Shown here: piece after piece, positions 33,732 through 41,515 of the stretch | Layout: every line of letters begins with the position of its first letter | Position numbering within the stretch: position 1 is the stretch's first letter | From: Sideroxydans lithotrophicus ES-1 | Lineage (GTDB): Bacteria; Pseudomonadota; Gammaproteobacteria; Burkholderiales; Gallionellaceae | Length of the DNA stretch: 64,000 nucleotides | Assembly: GCF_000025705.1 (NCBI RefSeq) | Contig: NC_013959.1 | Span: 1,930,001 to 1,994,000, forward strand | Direction: 5' to 3' | The notes under the pieces: model-generated | Told to the model about the DNA's origin: nothing | Seen by the model: the letters and a program-made list of their open reading frames with translations, nothing else | The model's database searches: none | Translations under genes and position numbers: made by a program

Positions 33732-33784
33732 CATTGTGCATGTTCAAGTGCAGCTTAAATTCAATTTTGATTGAGGTTTTCCCT

Positions 33785-34264
33785 ATGATAAAAGAGATGA
33801 TTGTCGCTGCTTTTCTAATAGCCTGTACATTACCGGCCCTTGCTGACGGTGAAAAAGGGAAAGTCCAAATATGTCGAGACTTGAAAATATCATCAATCAC
33901 TGACAGATCGCCCGTTGAACTTTTAGCACCAATTTACCTAGAAAAGCGCATCGAAAGCTACGATGGAGATACCGATCAATGGATTGAAATAGCTCAAGAT
34001 ATAAAACTTGGAGCAAAGCCATCATGTGTGACTGTAGAAGGTATAGTTACCAGGAATACTCAGGACAAGCCAGCGCCAAAGAAAGGAAGTATTTGGAAGG
34101 CCGACGCAAATGCTAAACCTGGTCAATGGTGGGGCAAGAAGCCAGTCATCAAGAAAATCAAGATCGACGGCAAGTATGAGACTTATGAAGAAAGCGACCC
34201 AGCCAAAGGCGGAGAAATTCAAACTGTGGCATTACAAGGGCGCGCACTTGAGAATTTCAAATGA
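33785..34264 (+). CDS. secreted protein of the lysogeny module
   Basis: 159 aa from ATG 33,785 with SD GAGG; the longer frame from 33,734 has no SD. Signal peptide MIKEMIVAAFLIACTLPALA followed by a soluble basic domain (GKVQICRDLKI, IYLEKRIESYDGD). AT-richer than the surroundings. Lies after cI, the usual place for genes expressed in lysogens (superinfection exclusion or conversion). No family recognised. Confidence 0.6.
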   Translation: MIKEMIVAAFLIACTLPALADGEKGKVQICRDLKISSITDRSPVELLAPIYLEKRIESYDGDTDQWIEIAQDIKLGAKPSCVTVEGIVTRNTQDKPAPKKGSIWKADANAKPGQWWGKKPVIKKIKIDGKYETYEESDPAKGGEIQTVALQGRALENFK

Positions 34265-34713
34265 CCATAGATAAAGACGATCCGCGCTCCTTATTAATCT
34301 CTTTTTTGGAAGGATTGCCTCAGACGATTCGCACCGAAGCGTTTTTATTCATAATCGTTTATGCCATTGGAACTGATGTTCCAGACAACCGTGAAGATTT
34401 TGAAAGCGTAGTGCGGGACTATCTGTCGAAATCCGGTATTCGAGGCATTGGCGCTGTTATCTGCGCGATTGCAGTTATAGATCATCATTTCTTTGATGTG
34501 GCAGCCAAGTTCGAGGCAGCAGAATCTATGTTAAAAGAACTGAGCTGCTCGAAACCTGATTTTCCTCAAGACTCCCTACTTTCTATACCTCTTCGCCGTC
34601 GCCATGCGGACCTGGCTTTGGAAGATTGGCAGAAGCTGCGAGCAACGAAATTAACGGCTCGTAAGCTTCAGGACTTTGAATATAGTCAACTAATGCCACC
34701 GCTGGATACATGA
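34261..34713 (+). CDS. 150-aa protein coupled to the secreted protein
   Basis: Overlaps the upstream gene by 4 nt (ATGA) and ends before a terminator, so it forms a cI-secreted-150-aa unit. Mainly helical: SLLISFLEGLPQTIRTEAFLFIIVYAIG, then RGIGAVICAIAVIDHHFF and ADLALEDWQKLRATKL. No signal peptide. Function unknown; lysogenic accessory gene is the likely class. Confidence 0.55.
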   Translation: MTIDKDDPRSLLISFLEGLPQTIRTEAFLFIIVYAIGTDVPDNREDFESVVRDYLSKSGIRGIGAVICAIAVIDHHFFDVAAKFEAAESMLKELSCSKPDFPQDSLLSIPLRRRHADLALEDWQKLRATKLTARKLQDFEYSQLMPPLDT

Positions 34714-34751
34714 TTAGATAGCGTTCGTATTTCATAGCACCCTCCAATTAA

Positions 34752-34774
34752 CCCGCCCCATGCGGGCTTTTTTT
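34752..34774 (+). terminator. terminator of the cI lysogeny unit
   Basis: CCCGC stem, CCCAT loop, GCGGG stem, then CTTTTTTT. Separates the lysogeny unit from the rightward early promoter 45 bp further on. Confidence 0.88.
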
Positions 34775-34804
34775 CGTCCTGAGATTGCATCATACCAAAA
34801 TATA

Positions 34805-34845
34805 AGGCATTGCCTATTGACAGGCATTAGGCAATGCCTTACAGT
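34805..34845 (+). promoter_or_regulatory. rightward early promoter with duplicated operators
   Basis: TTGACA (34,817-34,822), 17-bp spacer, TACAGT (34,840-34,845). Operator boxes AGGCATTGCCT (34,805-34,815) and AGGCAATGCCT (34,829-34,839) are again 24 bp apart. The block is an inverted near-copy of the cro promoter region. It puts the DGR operon under the same repressor. Confidence 0.82.
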
Positions 34846-34851
34846 TCACCC

Positions 34852-35200
34852 ATGCCGCAACTGATGCGGCTACCAGCAGAAACCGGAAAGCGCGAGAGGC
34901 AAGTCAGATTGCAGCGGTGCGCAAGTGCAGTGGAACGAGGCTGAACCGGGATGAAACCGTAGAGCAGACAGAGCAAAGCGGACTGAGGCGACCAACCAAT
35001 GCAAAACGCCTTCGAAGCCTGAACAGCGTCACAGGTAGACCGCCAGCAGTGCTTTAGAAACTGGCCCGTAGCGAGACGGTGAACCGATTGTACGTTTCTG
35101 ATGTGGCGAATTATTAGGGGCTAGCTCCGAACGGTCGAGCCAGAAACGCGGATAGGGGCGACGAAACAGCCCCGCCAAAACTAAATTTTAGGGATTGAAC
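34852..35200 (+). ncRNA. ~350-nt leader of the rightward operon, structured RNA candidate
   Basis: No gene of normal size lies between the predicted transcription start (about 34,851) and the first ATG at 35,201. It is purine-rich and contains short inverted repeats (GGGGC/GCCCC near 35,154-35,173 and GGCT/AGCC near 35,117-35,139). A 30-codon frame starting at the transcription start itself (ATG 34,852, stop 34,944) could be a leaderless peptide. Possible roles: antitermination site, leader peptide or regulatory RNA; none shown. Confidence 0.4.
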
Positions 35201-35455
35201 ATGGCTTCCAAATCAAAAACGGTAATTCGCAATGCAAAAAGGGTTGGCAACAACTCAAGGAGCTACGACGAAAAGCACCCAGAGAATCCAATCTCTTTGC
35301 GTCCCATTGCTGATGTGAAGAAGTTTTGCTTCAAGACTGACAGCAAAGGCTTTGTTTATCTTGATCGCAAGAAATGGAATTCCCTTCTGATGCTTGGAAC
35401 ATTCGCAAAGCCGGATGTGATGGAAAACCGCTTCCGTATTGCGCAGGCGAAGTAA
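35201..35455 (+). CDS. 84-aa early phage protein
   Basis: ATG 35,201 with SD AGGGA 6 nt away; an in-frame TTG at 35,195 is less likely. Basic N-terminus (ASKSKTVIRNAKRVGNNSRS) and a core DVKKFCFKTDSKGFVYLDRKKWNSLLML. First full gene of the rightward operon; no function recognised. Confidence 0.6.
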   Translation: MASKSKTVIRNAKRVGNNSRSYDEKHPENPISLRPIADVKKFCFKTDSKGFVYLDRKKWNSLLMLGTFAKPDVMENRFRIAQAK

Positions 35456-35474
35456 TTTTGTAACGGAAACAACC

Positions 35475-35558
35475 ATGCCACTCAAAGAGATTATCGAACA
35501 ACTACGCGCCGCCACTGAGGAATTGCGCGAATCCAACGACAAAGCGGAGGCGAAATGA
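35475..35558 (+). CDS. 27-aa microprotein
   Basis: ATG CCA CTC ... to TGA: one amphipathic acidic helix (EIIEQLRAATEELRESND). Its stop overlaps the next start (ATGA), and CGGAAAC upstream is a weak SD. Coupling to the next gene supports it. Confidence 0.45.
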   Translation: MPLKEIIEQLRAATEELRESNDKAEAK

Positions 35559-35686
35559 CCAACTGGCAAGCGGAGTTTGAGAAGCACAAAGCGGCGGAGC
35601 GGCGCGAGATTCTGTATTGGACGCTGGCTTGGGGAACGTTCGGCATCGTTCTGGATACCGTTGCTCGCATGTGGTGGCAGCCATGA
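35555..35686 (+). CDS. 43-aa membrane microprotein
   Basis: MTNWQAEFEKHKAAERREI followed by one hydrophobic helix (LYWTLAWGTFGIVLDTVA). SD-like GGAGG lies 8 nt before the ATG inside the previous gene. Overlaps the next gene by 4 nt. Confidence 0.5.
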   Translation: MTNWQAEFEKHKAAERREILYWTLAWGTFGIVLDTVARMWWQP

Positions 35687-35859
35687 TCTACGGCCTCCTT
35701 GTTTCGCTCAAAAACAGACGCCGACGCAATCCGAATTGGCTGGTGCGCTTCGCCCGCTGGATCGGCAGAACGAAGCGTCATTTCTTCCTTTACCGATTCT
35801 ATCGAGGTCTTGGACATTCGCACAGTGAATCGTGGAGCAAGGCAGAGCGACCGCTGTGA
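35683..35859 (+). CDS. 58-aa very basic protein
   Basis: Arg/Lys/His/aromatic-rich: LKNRRRRNPNWLVRFARWIG, HFFLYRFYRGLGHSHSES. A nucleic-acid- or membrane-binding peptide by composition. Start overlaps the stop of the previous gene (ATGA), and the stop overlaps a GTG start. Confidence 0.45.
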   Translation: MIYGLLVSLKNRRRRNPNWLVRFARWIGRTKRHFFLYRFYRGLGHSHSESWSKAERPL

Positions 35860-36023
35860 AGTACCTCGCCACCATTCTAGCTCTCCTTTACTCCGCGGTG
35901 GCGACACCCGAGCAAGACAAAACAGAGTGGTGGCAAAAAGTCGGCGAGCCATGCAGTACGCCAACAGATCGTGCGGAAGGCACGTGCAACTTGGAAGTTA
36001 AACGAATACCTACTTGGAGATAA
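35856..36023 (+). CDS. 55-aa exported microprotein (GTG start)
   Basis: GTG 35,856 overlaps the stop of the basic protein (GTGA). Signal peptide MKYLATILALLYSAVA, then a short mature part with two cysteines (EPCSTP, GTCNLE) that could form a disulphide in the periplasm. Ends 3 nt before DGR target 1. Confidence 0.5.
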   Translation: MKYLATILALLYSAVATPEQDKTEWWQKVGEPCSTPTDRAEGTCNLEVKRIPTWR

Positions 36024-36026
36024 GAA

Positions 36027-36938
36027 ATGAACGCACCCGATCAACATCAGCTGGGCCTGTATCACAAGTTCAACATCACCCGCACGGATGGCAAAGATGC
36101 GCCAGGCGAGAAGCATCACGGTGATGAGCATTTCGTCCTAAATCTGACCACGGACAAGAACGCCATTCTGGCCATCGTTGCGTATGCCGATGCATGTGAG
36201 GCTGAATACCCCCTGCTCGCTGCCGATCTGCGCGCCAAGATCAATCAAAGCGTGACTTCTGTAAACGAGTTCATTCAGGTGCCAGCCATCGCGTTGCCGA
36301 ATGGTGCGGTCGTTCCTTCCTTCCAAATGATGAAATACATCGCCGGTCGTGGCCCAGCAGACATTCCTGTCTCTACATCCGATGCCGAACCGTTCATAAA
36401 CATCAGCTATTTCGATGCTGATGCGAAAGCAGAAAGCGCAGGCTATAAACAAATTACCGCTCTCCAATCTCTGGCGGTGTCATGGGACATTTACCTGCAA
36501 CCGGAAAACTGGCTCAGCGGCAAGGTCGGCGTCGGCTCGCTCAAACAAGGCTTGCACAAAGGAACCGTCGATTGTGCGCAGCCTGGCACTTACATCTCAC
36601 CCGATGCCGAAGAAGATCGCTGGTTCGTTCTCTCTAACGGTGAGCGCATCTGCGACTGGTCGGGGAATCTCTTTCAATGGATGCGCGATGACCTGCATGG
36701 CGATGAGCGCGGCCTGACTGGCGTAATCCCCGCCGACTCTCTCCTGCTCACCACATGTCCTGCGCCTTCGATGAAGGACGGCACCGGCTGGCGTCCTGAA
36801 GGTGGCGCGAATTGGTCTGGCCGTGCGCTCATCCGGGGCGGCTTCTGGGGTTCCGGGTCGGGTGCGGGCGTCTTCGTTCTCTACAGCGACGGCCCCGGGT
36901 ACGGGGACGACGTCATCGGCTTTCGCTGCACCAAATAG
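36027..36938 (+). CDS. DGR target protein 1 (CLec-fold variable protein)
   Basis: 303 aa. Residues 1 to about 75 form a domain with YHKFNITRTDGKDAPGEKHHGDEHFVLNL and ACEAEYPLLAADLR, a family common in phage small proteins and not a tail domain. Residues about 88-303 form an FGE-sulfatase/C-type-lectin-like fold: PSFQMMKYIAG, LQSLAVSWDIYLQPENW, SNGERICDWSGNLFQWM, NWSGRALIRGGFWGSGSGAG...GFRCTK. VR1 covers residues about 263-301 and ends at the C-terminus. SD GGAGAT precedes ATG. The VR position matches Mtd/TvpA-type DGR targets. Confidence 0.9.
   Translation: MNAPDQHQLGLYHKFNITRTDGKDAPGEKHHGDEHFVLNLTTDKNAILAIVAYADACEAEYPLLAADLRAKINQSVTSVNEFIQVPAIALPNGAVVPSFQMMKYIAGRGPADIPVSTSDAEPFINISYFDADAKAESAGYKQITALQSLAVSWDIYLQPENWLSGKVGVGSLKQGLHKGTVDCAQPGTYISPDAEEDRWFVLSNGERICDWSGNLFQWMRDDLHGDERGLTGVIPADSLLLTTCPAPSMKDGTGWRPEGGANWSGRALIRGGFWGSGSGAGVFVLYSDGPGYGDDVIGFRCTK
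36815..36928 (+). repeat. DGR variable repeat VR1
   Basis: 114 bp aligned gap-free with TR 42,437-42,550. Differs at 12 of 20 TR adenines and at none of 94 other positions. Amino-acid changes relative to TR: H to R, Y to F, S to G, N to V/Y/S/G, E to G twice, D to V. Ends GGCTTTCGCTG, after which VR has C where TR has A. The true 5' limit may be 3 bp further out (TR AAA versus TTG). Confidence 0.97.
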
Positions 36939-36980
36939 GTCTCTGAGTCACCGGTCTCAGGTCGCGGCGTAGCCGTGGCC
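36939..36980 (+). promoter_or_regulatory. conserved DGR element downstream of VR1 with stem-loop
   Basis: Starts one base after the target 1 stop codon and is repeated after VR2 (one indel, four substitutions). Its 3' half GGTCGCGGC-GTA-GCCGTGGCC (36,960-36,980) folds into a 9-bp stem with two G-U pairs. In BPP-1 a hairpin just downstream of VR is needed for efficient target recognition; this is the likely counterpart. Confidence 0.75.
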
Positions 36981-37007
36981 CTCTAAAAACAACAGGAGAT
37001 AACTGAA

Positions 37008-38000
37008 ATGGAACAACAAGAAAAAGGAAGTAACCCGTTTGGGGTGGCAACGCAATCGGCTAAACAGCCAGGCAATGCCGTCGCTCAATCCGATCAGCAG
37101 CGGTCAATCGCGGAGGTGCAAGCGGCAATGATGATCGCCCGCATGAACCCGCGCGACCCGATAGCAGCCATGGACCGCATCTTGAATGCATGCACACGTC
37201 CGACTTTAGCCGATGCCGCGGTCTACACCTATTCGAAGGGCGGCAGCGACGTTTCCGGCCCCTCTATTCGACTGGCTGAGGCAATGGCGCAGGCATGGGG
37301 AAACATGCAGTTCGGTATTCGCGAACTTGACCAGTCGGGCGGCGAATCCACTGTCCAAACCTACGCATGGGATGTTGAAACCAACACTCGACGCGAAGTG
37401 ACCTTTCAGGTGCCGCATGTTCGCTACACCAAGAAAGGCAGCTACAAGCTGGAAGACCCGCGCGATGTTTACGAACTGGTAGCCAATCAAGGCAGCCGCC
37501 GCCTACGCGCCTGCATTCTTGCCATTCTCCCAGGCGATGTTACAGAAGCCGCAGTAGCTCAGTGTGAGGCGACCATGAAGATCAAGGCTGATACCAGCCC
37601 CGAGGCGATGCAGAAGATGGTTGTGGCATATGAAGCGTTCGGCGTCACAAAAGACCAGATCGAGAAGCGCATACAGCGCCGTCTGGATGCAATTCAGCCT
37701 GCGCAGGTAGTGAGTCTGAAAAAGATTTACGCCAGCCTCCGCGACGGCATGAGCGCAGCGGCGGATTGGTTCGAAGTTGCTGAAGGTGGCGAAGCTGCAC
37801 CAAAGCAATCAACTGGCAATAAAGATGAGTTGCCAGTATGCACACCCGAGCAGTTCGCCGACCTCAGTAAAGAATGGGAACCCTTGGTGCGCTCCGGCAA
37901 GAAGAAGGCCAAGGCGATCATCGCTACCGCCAAAACCACCATGACCTTCACGGATGAGCAACTGTTCCAGATCGATGCGTGGGAAAAGGAAGGGAGTTAA
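37008..38000 (+). CDS. putative ssDNA-annealing recombinase (RecT-like role)
   Basis: 330 aa. Central region (IARMNPRDPIAAMDRILNACTR, SGPSIRLAEAMAQAWGN, QVPHVRYTKKG, RRLRACILAILPGDV, AVAQCEATM) belongs to a phage family that sits next to YqaJ exonucleases. The pairing with the next gene gives a Red-like exonuclease/annealase module. The assignment is by neighbourhood and pattern, not by a diagnostic RecT motif. Confidence 0.65.
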   Translation: MEQQEKGSNPFGVATQSAKQPGNAVAQSDQQRSIAEVQAAMMIARMNPRDPIAAMDRILNACTRPTLADAAVYTYSKGGSDVSGPSIRLAEAMAQAWGNMQFGIRELDQSGGESTVQTYAWDVETNTRREVTFQVPHVRYTKKGSYKLEDPRDVYELVANQGSRRLRACILAILPGDVTEAAVAQCEATMKIKADTSPEAMQKMVVAYEAFGVTKDQIEKRIQRRLDAIQPAQVVSLKKIYASLRDGMSAAADWFEVAEGGEAAPKQSTGNKDELPVCTPEQFADLSKEWEPLVRSGKKKAKAIIATAKTTMTFTDEQLFQIDAWEKEGS

Positions 38001-38002
38001 TC

Positions 38003-39691
38003 ATGGAACAACACGACTTCTTGCAAGGTTCGCCCGAATGGCACGCACACCGCGCAACCCATTTCAATGCCAGCGATGCGCCGGCCATGCTCGGCATCAG
38101 CCCGTACAAGACGCGCAGCCAGCTGCTTGATGAGTTGGCCACGGGCATCACCCCGGAGGTTGACGAAGCCACGCAGCGCCGCTTTGACGATGGGCACCGC
38201 TTCGAGGCGTTGGCTCGCCCGGTAGCCGAGAAGATCATCGGCAGGAAGCTCTATCCGATTGTCGGCACAGAAGGCAAGCTGTCTGCTTCCTTCGATGGCC
38301 TGACCATGGACGAAGCAATCTGCTTCGAACACAAGAGCCTGAACGGCGCTATACGTGCTGTCGAAACTGCTGCCGACATCCCAGAATACATTCGCGCCCA
38401 GATGGAACAGCAGCTCATGGTGTCGGGTGCCAAAACATGCCTGTTCTTGGCAAGCAACTGGAACGCTGATGGCGAACTGGTTGAAGAAATACACGTCTAT
38501 TACGACCCAGATCAGGCCATGCGTGATCGATTGCTGCAAGGCTGGACTCAATTCGCAATCGACATTGAGAACTACAAGCCGCGCGTCACTGCTGAAATGC
38601 CAAAAGCTGAAGTCTCAATCGAACTGCCTGCCCTGTTCATCAATGCGCATGGCTCGATCACCAGCAGCAACATGGAAGCCTACGGCATTGCGCTCAAGAG
38701 CAAGTTGGCCGAGGTGCGCAAGATCAAGCTGATCACCGATCAAGACTTCTCCAACGCCAAGGAAGCGGCCAAGATGTTCCGCGAGCAGTGCCAGAAGCTG
38801 AAGCTGGCGAAGGAAGCCATGCTCGCCCAGACCGTTTCCATCGGTGAGGCTGCGCAGATGATGGATGCATGGGGCGAAGACCTTCGCACTACTGCGCTGC
38901 AGCTTGAAAAGGATGTCGAGAAGGAAGACTTGGCGAAGAAGCGCCTGATGGTCACCGAGGCCGCTCTCGCTTTTGCTGCTCACGTCGAAGCGCTGGAAAC
39001 CGAGACTCGCCCGATCCAATTGAACTTGCAAAAGCCCGACTTTGCAGCGGTCATCAAGGGCAAGCGCAACTACACCAGCATGCAGGACGCCATCGATACC
39101 GAACTGGCGAGCGCCAAGATCGTTTCCGATGCCGTTGCCAAAGATGTACGAACCAAATTGGCATGGTGCAAGGAAACGTCTGCCGGGTTCGGTTTTCTGT
39201 TTGCCGACCTGTCGCAGATCATCACAAAGCCGCTGGATGACTTCAAGCTGGTGGTGACAACGCGCATCACTGAGCACAAAGCTGCCGAGGCAGCGAAGCT
39301 GGAAGCTGAACGTATGCGCATCCAGGCGGAAGAGGAAGTGAAGGCCCGCGCCAAGGTCGAAGCAGAACAGCGCGCAGCAGCAGAGGCTGAAGCCATTGAA
39401 GGACGCCGCAAGGCAGTCGCTCTGGCCGAGCAGGAACGTGCTCTTGCAACGAAACACCATACCCCCCCAGAGAGCCAAGCCGTCACGCTAGACGGGGCGC
39501 AGCCTTCATTAGTGAAGACGGAACCTGCTGCGCCAGTTACCGCAAAGGTAATTCCAATTCTCGAATCGGCTCCGATCCGTCCGCTTGACATTGAAATCAT
39601 CGATGCTGTTGCCGAGCATTTTGGTGTCGAGTACCAGACAGCAAAAGATTGGGTTCTCGAAGTTGCAGAGAATCTTGCAGTCGCGGCCTAA
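38003..39691 (+). CDS. YqaJ-type phage exonuclease with long C-terminal extension
   Basis: 562 aa from ATG 38,003 (an ATG at 37,979 lies inside the preceding gene). N-terminal ~200 residues are a YqaJ/lambda-exo-like nuclease: GSPEWHAHRATHFNASDAPAMLGISPY, LSASFDGLTMDEAICFEHKSLN (catalytic D...ExK) and EYIRAQMEQQLMVSG. Residues about 230-460 are a coiled-coil-rich extension, with a strongly charged Ala/Glu/Arg helix near 410-460. Together with the annealase it would process dsDNA ends for recombination. Confidence 0.85.
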   Translation: MEQHDFLQGSPEWHAHRATHFNASDAPAMLGISPYKTRSQLLDELATGITPEVDEATQRRFDDGHRFEALARPVAEKIIGRKLYPIVGTEGKLSASFDGLTMDEAICFEHKSLNGAIRAVETAADIPEYIRAQMEQQLMVSGAKTCLFLASNWNADGELVEEIHVYYDPDQAMRDRLLQGWTQFAIDIENYKPRVTAEMPKAEVSIELPALFINAHGSITSSNMEAYGIALKSKLAEVRKIKLITDQDFSNAKEAAKMFREQCQKLKLAKEAMLAQTVSIGEAAQMMDAWGEDLRTTALQLEKDVEKEDLAKKRLMVTEAALAFAAHVEALETETRPIQLNLQKPDFAAVIKGKRNYTSMQDAIDTELASAKIVSDAVAKDVRTKLAWCKETSAGFGFLFADLSQIITKPLDDFKLVVTTRITEHKAAEAAKLEAERMRIQAEEEVKARAKVEAEQRAAAEAEAIEGRRKAVALAEQERALATKHHTPPESQAVTLDGAQPSLVKTEPAAPVTAKVIPILESAPIRPLDIEIIDAVAEHFGVEYQTAKDWVLEVAENLAVAA

Positions 39692-39719
39692 TTTTCCAAC
39701 CACACGAAAGGCAGAAACC

Positions 39720-40004
39720 ATGAACACTGAAACCAAAGAACGTCCAGTCATCGCGATGGACAAGGTGGAATCCTCGCAGATCGCCGCCATTGGTCACCAT
39801 CCGGAAACCAACACGCTCGCCATTCAATTCGCGGCCAGGTCCGGTACCGGCAGCATCTACCACTACTCGAACTTCACAGCCGAGGACTTCGCGGCCTTCA
39901 AGGGTGCTGAGTCCATTGGCAGTCACTTCGGGAAGGTCATCAAGCCGAATCCCGAGAAATATCCGTTCGTGAAGGTCTGGCCAGCTTTGCCGGAGGCAGT
40001 GTAA
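39720..40004 (+). CDS. KTSC-domain protein
   Basis: 94 aa; ATG 39,720. Contains the KTSC core: ESSQIAAIGHHPETNTLAIQF, SIYHYSNFTAEDFAAFKGAESIGSHF. The domain is widespread in phage and lysyl-tRNA-synthetase-linked proteins with unknown biochemical activity. Stop overlaps the next start (TAATG). Confidence 0.8.
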   Translation: MNTETKERPVIAMDKVESSQIAAIGHHPETNTLAIQFAARSGTGSIYHYSNFTAEDFAAFKGAESIGSHFGKVIKPNPEKYPFVKVWPALPEAV

Positions 40005-40474
40005 TGGCCCTCGAACTCGAAGACAGCATCTGCTCCCTCAAGCACATCAACGCACGGAAAGAAGGCTCAGAGGACGACAAGGAACTGGCCGTCGACCTCA
40101 AGATTGAAATCGACGAAGCCGCCGTTGATGTCCTGCCGCAATTCGCCCCCAGCCTGCGCGGCTTCATGTTCGATAAAGACGCCGTGCGCTTTCCGCAGAT
40201 GGGCGCCGTCAAGTGGAGCGGAGAACACGTCAACATGGAAATCGAGTTGTGCGGGTTCATCTTCAAGGAAGCACGTCTCTCTAAGTTCGAGATCGAGCCT
40301 TACATCGAACCGCGCGGCCAAGACTGGGAGGATTACGCCGACTTCCAGCGCATCAAGCTCACGCTGAGCTGTTCCTTCAAGCCTCAAGGTTCCGAGATTG
40401 CCTCTATGGCAGAACTGTTGGGCGAAGACACGAAGATCAGCATCCGTGCCCGTCAGCAAGAACTCGCAATCTAA
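40004..40474 (+). CDS. 156-aa phage protein of the recombination module
   Basis: Acidic, mostly beta protein (DKELAVDLKIEIDEAAVDVLPQF, MFDKDAVRFPQMGAVKW, KISIRARQQEL at the C-terminus). Coupled to the KTSC gene and located right before DGR target 2. A family of this type accompanies YqaJ genes; function not known to me. Confidence 0.6.
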   Translation: MALELEDSICSLKHINARKEGSEDDKELAVDLKIEIDEAAVDVLPQFAPSLRGFMFDKDAVRFPQMGAVKWSGEHVNMEIELCGFIFKEARLSKFEIEPYIEPRGQDWEDYADFQRIKLTLSCSFKPQGSEIASMAELLGEDTKISIRARQQELAI

Positions 40475-40489
40475 CCGGAGACATTATCC

Positions 40490-41515
40490 ATGTGCAATCG
40501 CCACAGCTTCATCCTCACCCGCGCCGGCAAAGTTCTAGACGGACTCGGCCTTACTGACCATCACACAGAAATTCTTGAACTACACGGATTTAAAAATACC
40601 GACGACACTGTAAACAAAGGTGAGTGGCAGCCACCAAAAGGATGGCCCGATGCAGATTGGGAAGACGGATGGACAAAAGACACGACTGTATTTGAATACA
40701 AGAAATCACATCTTGATGCCATTGGGCGCCATTTGAAAAAACTCTATCCAACCATGGCCGAGTGGGATGCGGGCGATAAGCTGCGCGAACTGTCCAAGGC
40801 GGAATGCGACGAAGCCAAACATCTAATGGCAGACAGTGAATTCATCGTTGTGCCGCAAGTCACGCTGCCGGACGGCCTGGTCGTTCCATCCTTCAAAGTC
40901 GCGAAATATCCGATGTCTCGCCGCGCCAATGCCATTCCGGTCAGCGTTGCATCCGACAAACCATGGAGCAGAGTTTCGTATCACTCAGCTTGCGCTGTCA
41001 GCGCCCGTGTCGGCCTGCAACTGATTCGTGAGACGCAAGCGCTGGCAATCGCTTACGACATTTACCTCCAGCCGGAAAACTGGACAGGCGGCAAGGTCGG
41101 TGAAGGGCAACTGTTTCAAGGCATCCGCAAAGGCAACGTTGGCAGCGCACAGGCAGGAGATTGCGAGTCAAAAGACCCAACAGAACGCTCCTGGCATCAA
41201 CTGAGCAACGGCGAGCGCATTTATCACTTCGCCGGAAACATCTTCACATGGGTGCATGACGATGTGCAAGGCGACGACAAAGGATTGAGCGGCAAGATCA
41301 CTGCTGACTCCATATCGCTCACCACCTCCCCGCATAAATCCTGCGAGAAGGGTGTCGGCTATATCCCTGATGGTGCCCGAGATTGGTCTGGCCGTGCGCT
41401 CATCCGGGGCGGCTTCTGGGGTTCCGGGTCGGGTGCGGGCGTCTTCCATCTCGGCGGCGACGACCCCGAGTACGGGGGCGGCGGCGTCGGCTTTCGCTGC
41501 ACCTTCGGTCTCTGA
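40490..41515 (+). CDS. DGR target protein 2 (CLec-fold variable protein)
   Basis: 341 aa. Residues 1 to about 105 form an N-terminal domain unlike target 1: MCNRHSFILTRAGKVLDG, EWQPPKGWPDADWEDG, LKKLYPTMAEWDAGDK, a family also found as separate small phage proteins. Residues about 118-341 share the CLec fold with target 1 (PSFKVAKYPMS, AIAYDIYLQPENW, SNGERIYHFAGNIFTWV, DWSGRALIRGGFWGSGSGAG...GFRCTFGL). VR2 spans residues about 299-337. So one variable module is attached to two different N-termini. Confidence 0.9.
   Translation: MCNRHSFILTRAGKVLDGLGLTDHHTEILELHGFKNTDDTVNKGEWQPPKGWPDADWEDGWTKDTTVFEYKKSHLDAIGRHLKKLYPTMAEWDAGDKLRELSKAECDEAKHLMADSEFIVVPQVTLPDGLVVPSFKVAKYPMSRRANAIPVSVASDKPWSRVSYHSACAVSARVGLQLIRETQALAIAYDIYLQPENWTGGKVGEGQLFQGIRKGNVGSAQAGDCESKDPTERSWHQLSNGERIYHFAGNIFTWVHDDVQGDDKGLSGKITADSISLTTSPHKSCEKGVGYIPDGARDWSGRALIRGGFWGSGSGAGVFHLGGDDPEYGGGGVGFRCTFGL
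41386..41499 (+). repeat. DGR variable repeat VR2
   Basis: 114 bp aligned gap-free with TR. Differs at 14 of 20 TR adenines and at no other position. Changes: H to R, Y to F, S to G, N to H/G/G/D, E to G, D to G three times, I to V. Three 5' changes and one later A to G are identical to VR1. Confidence 0.97.
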
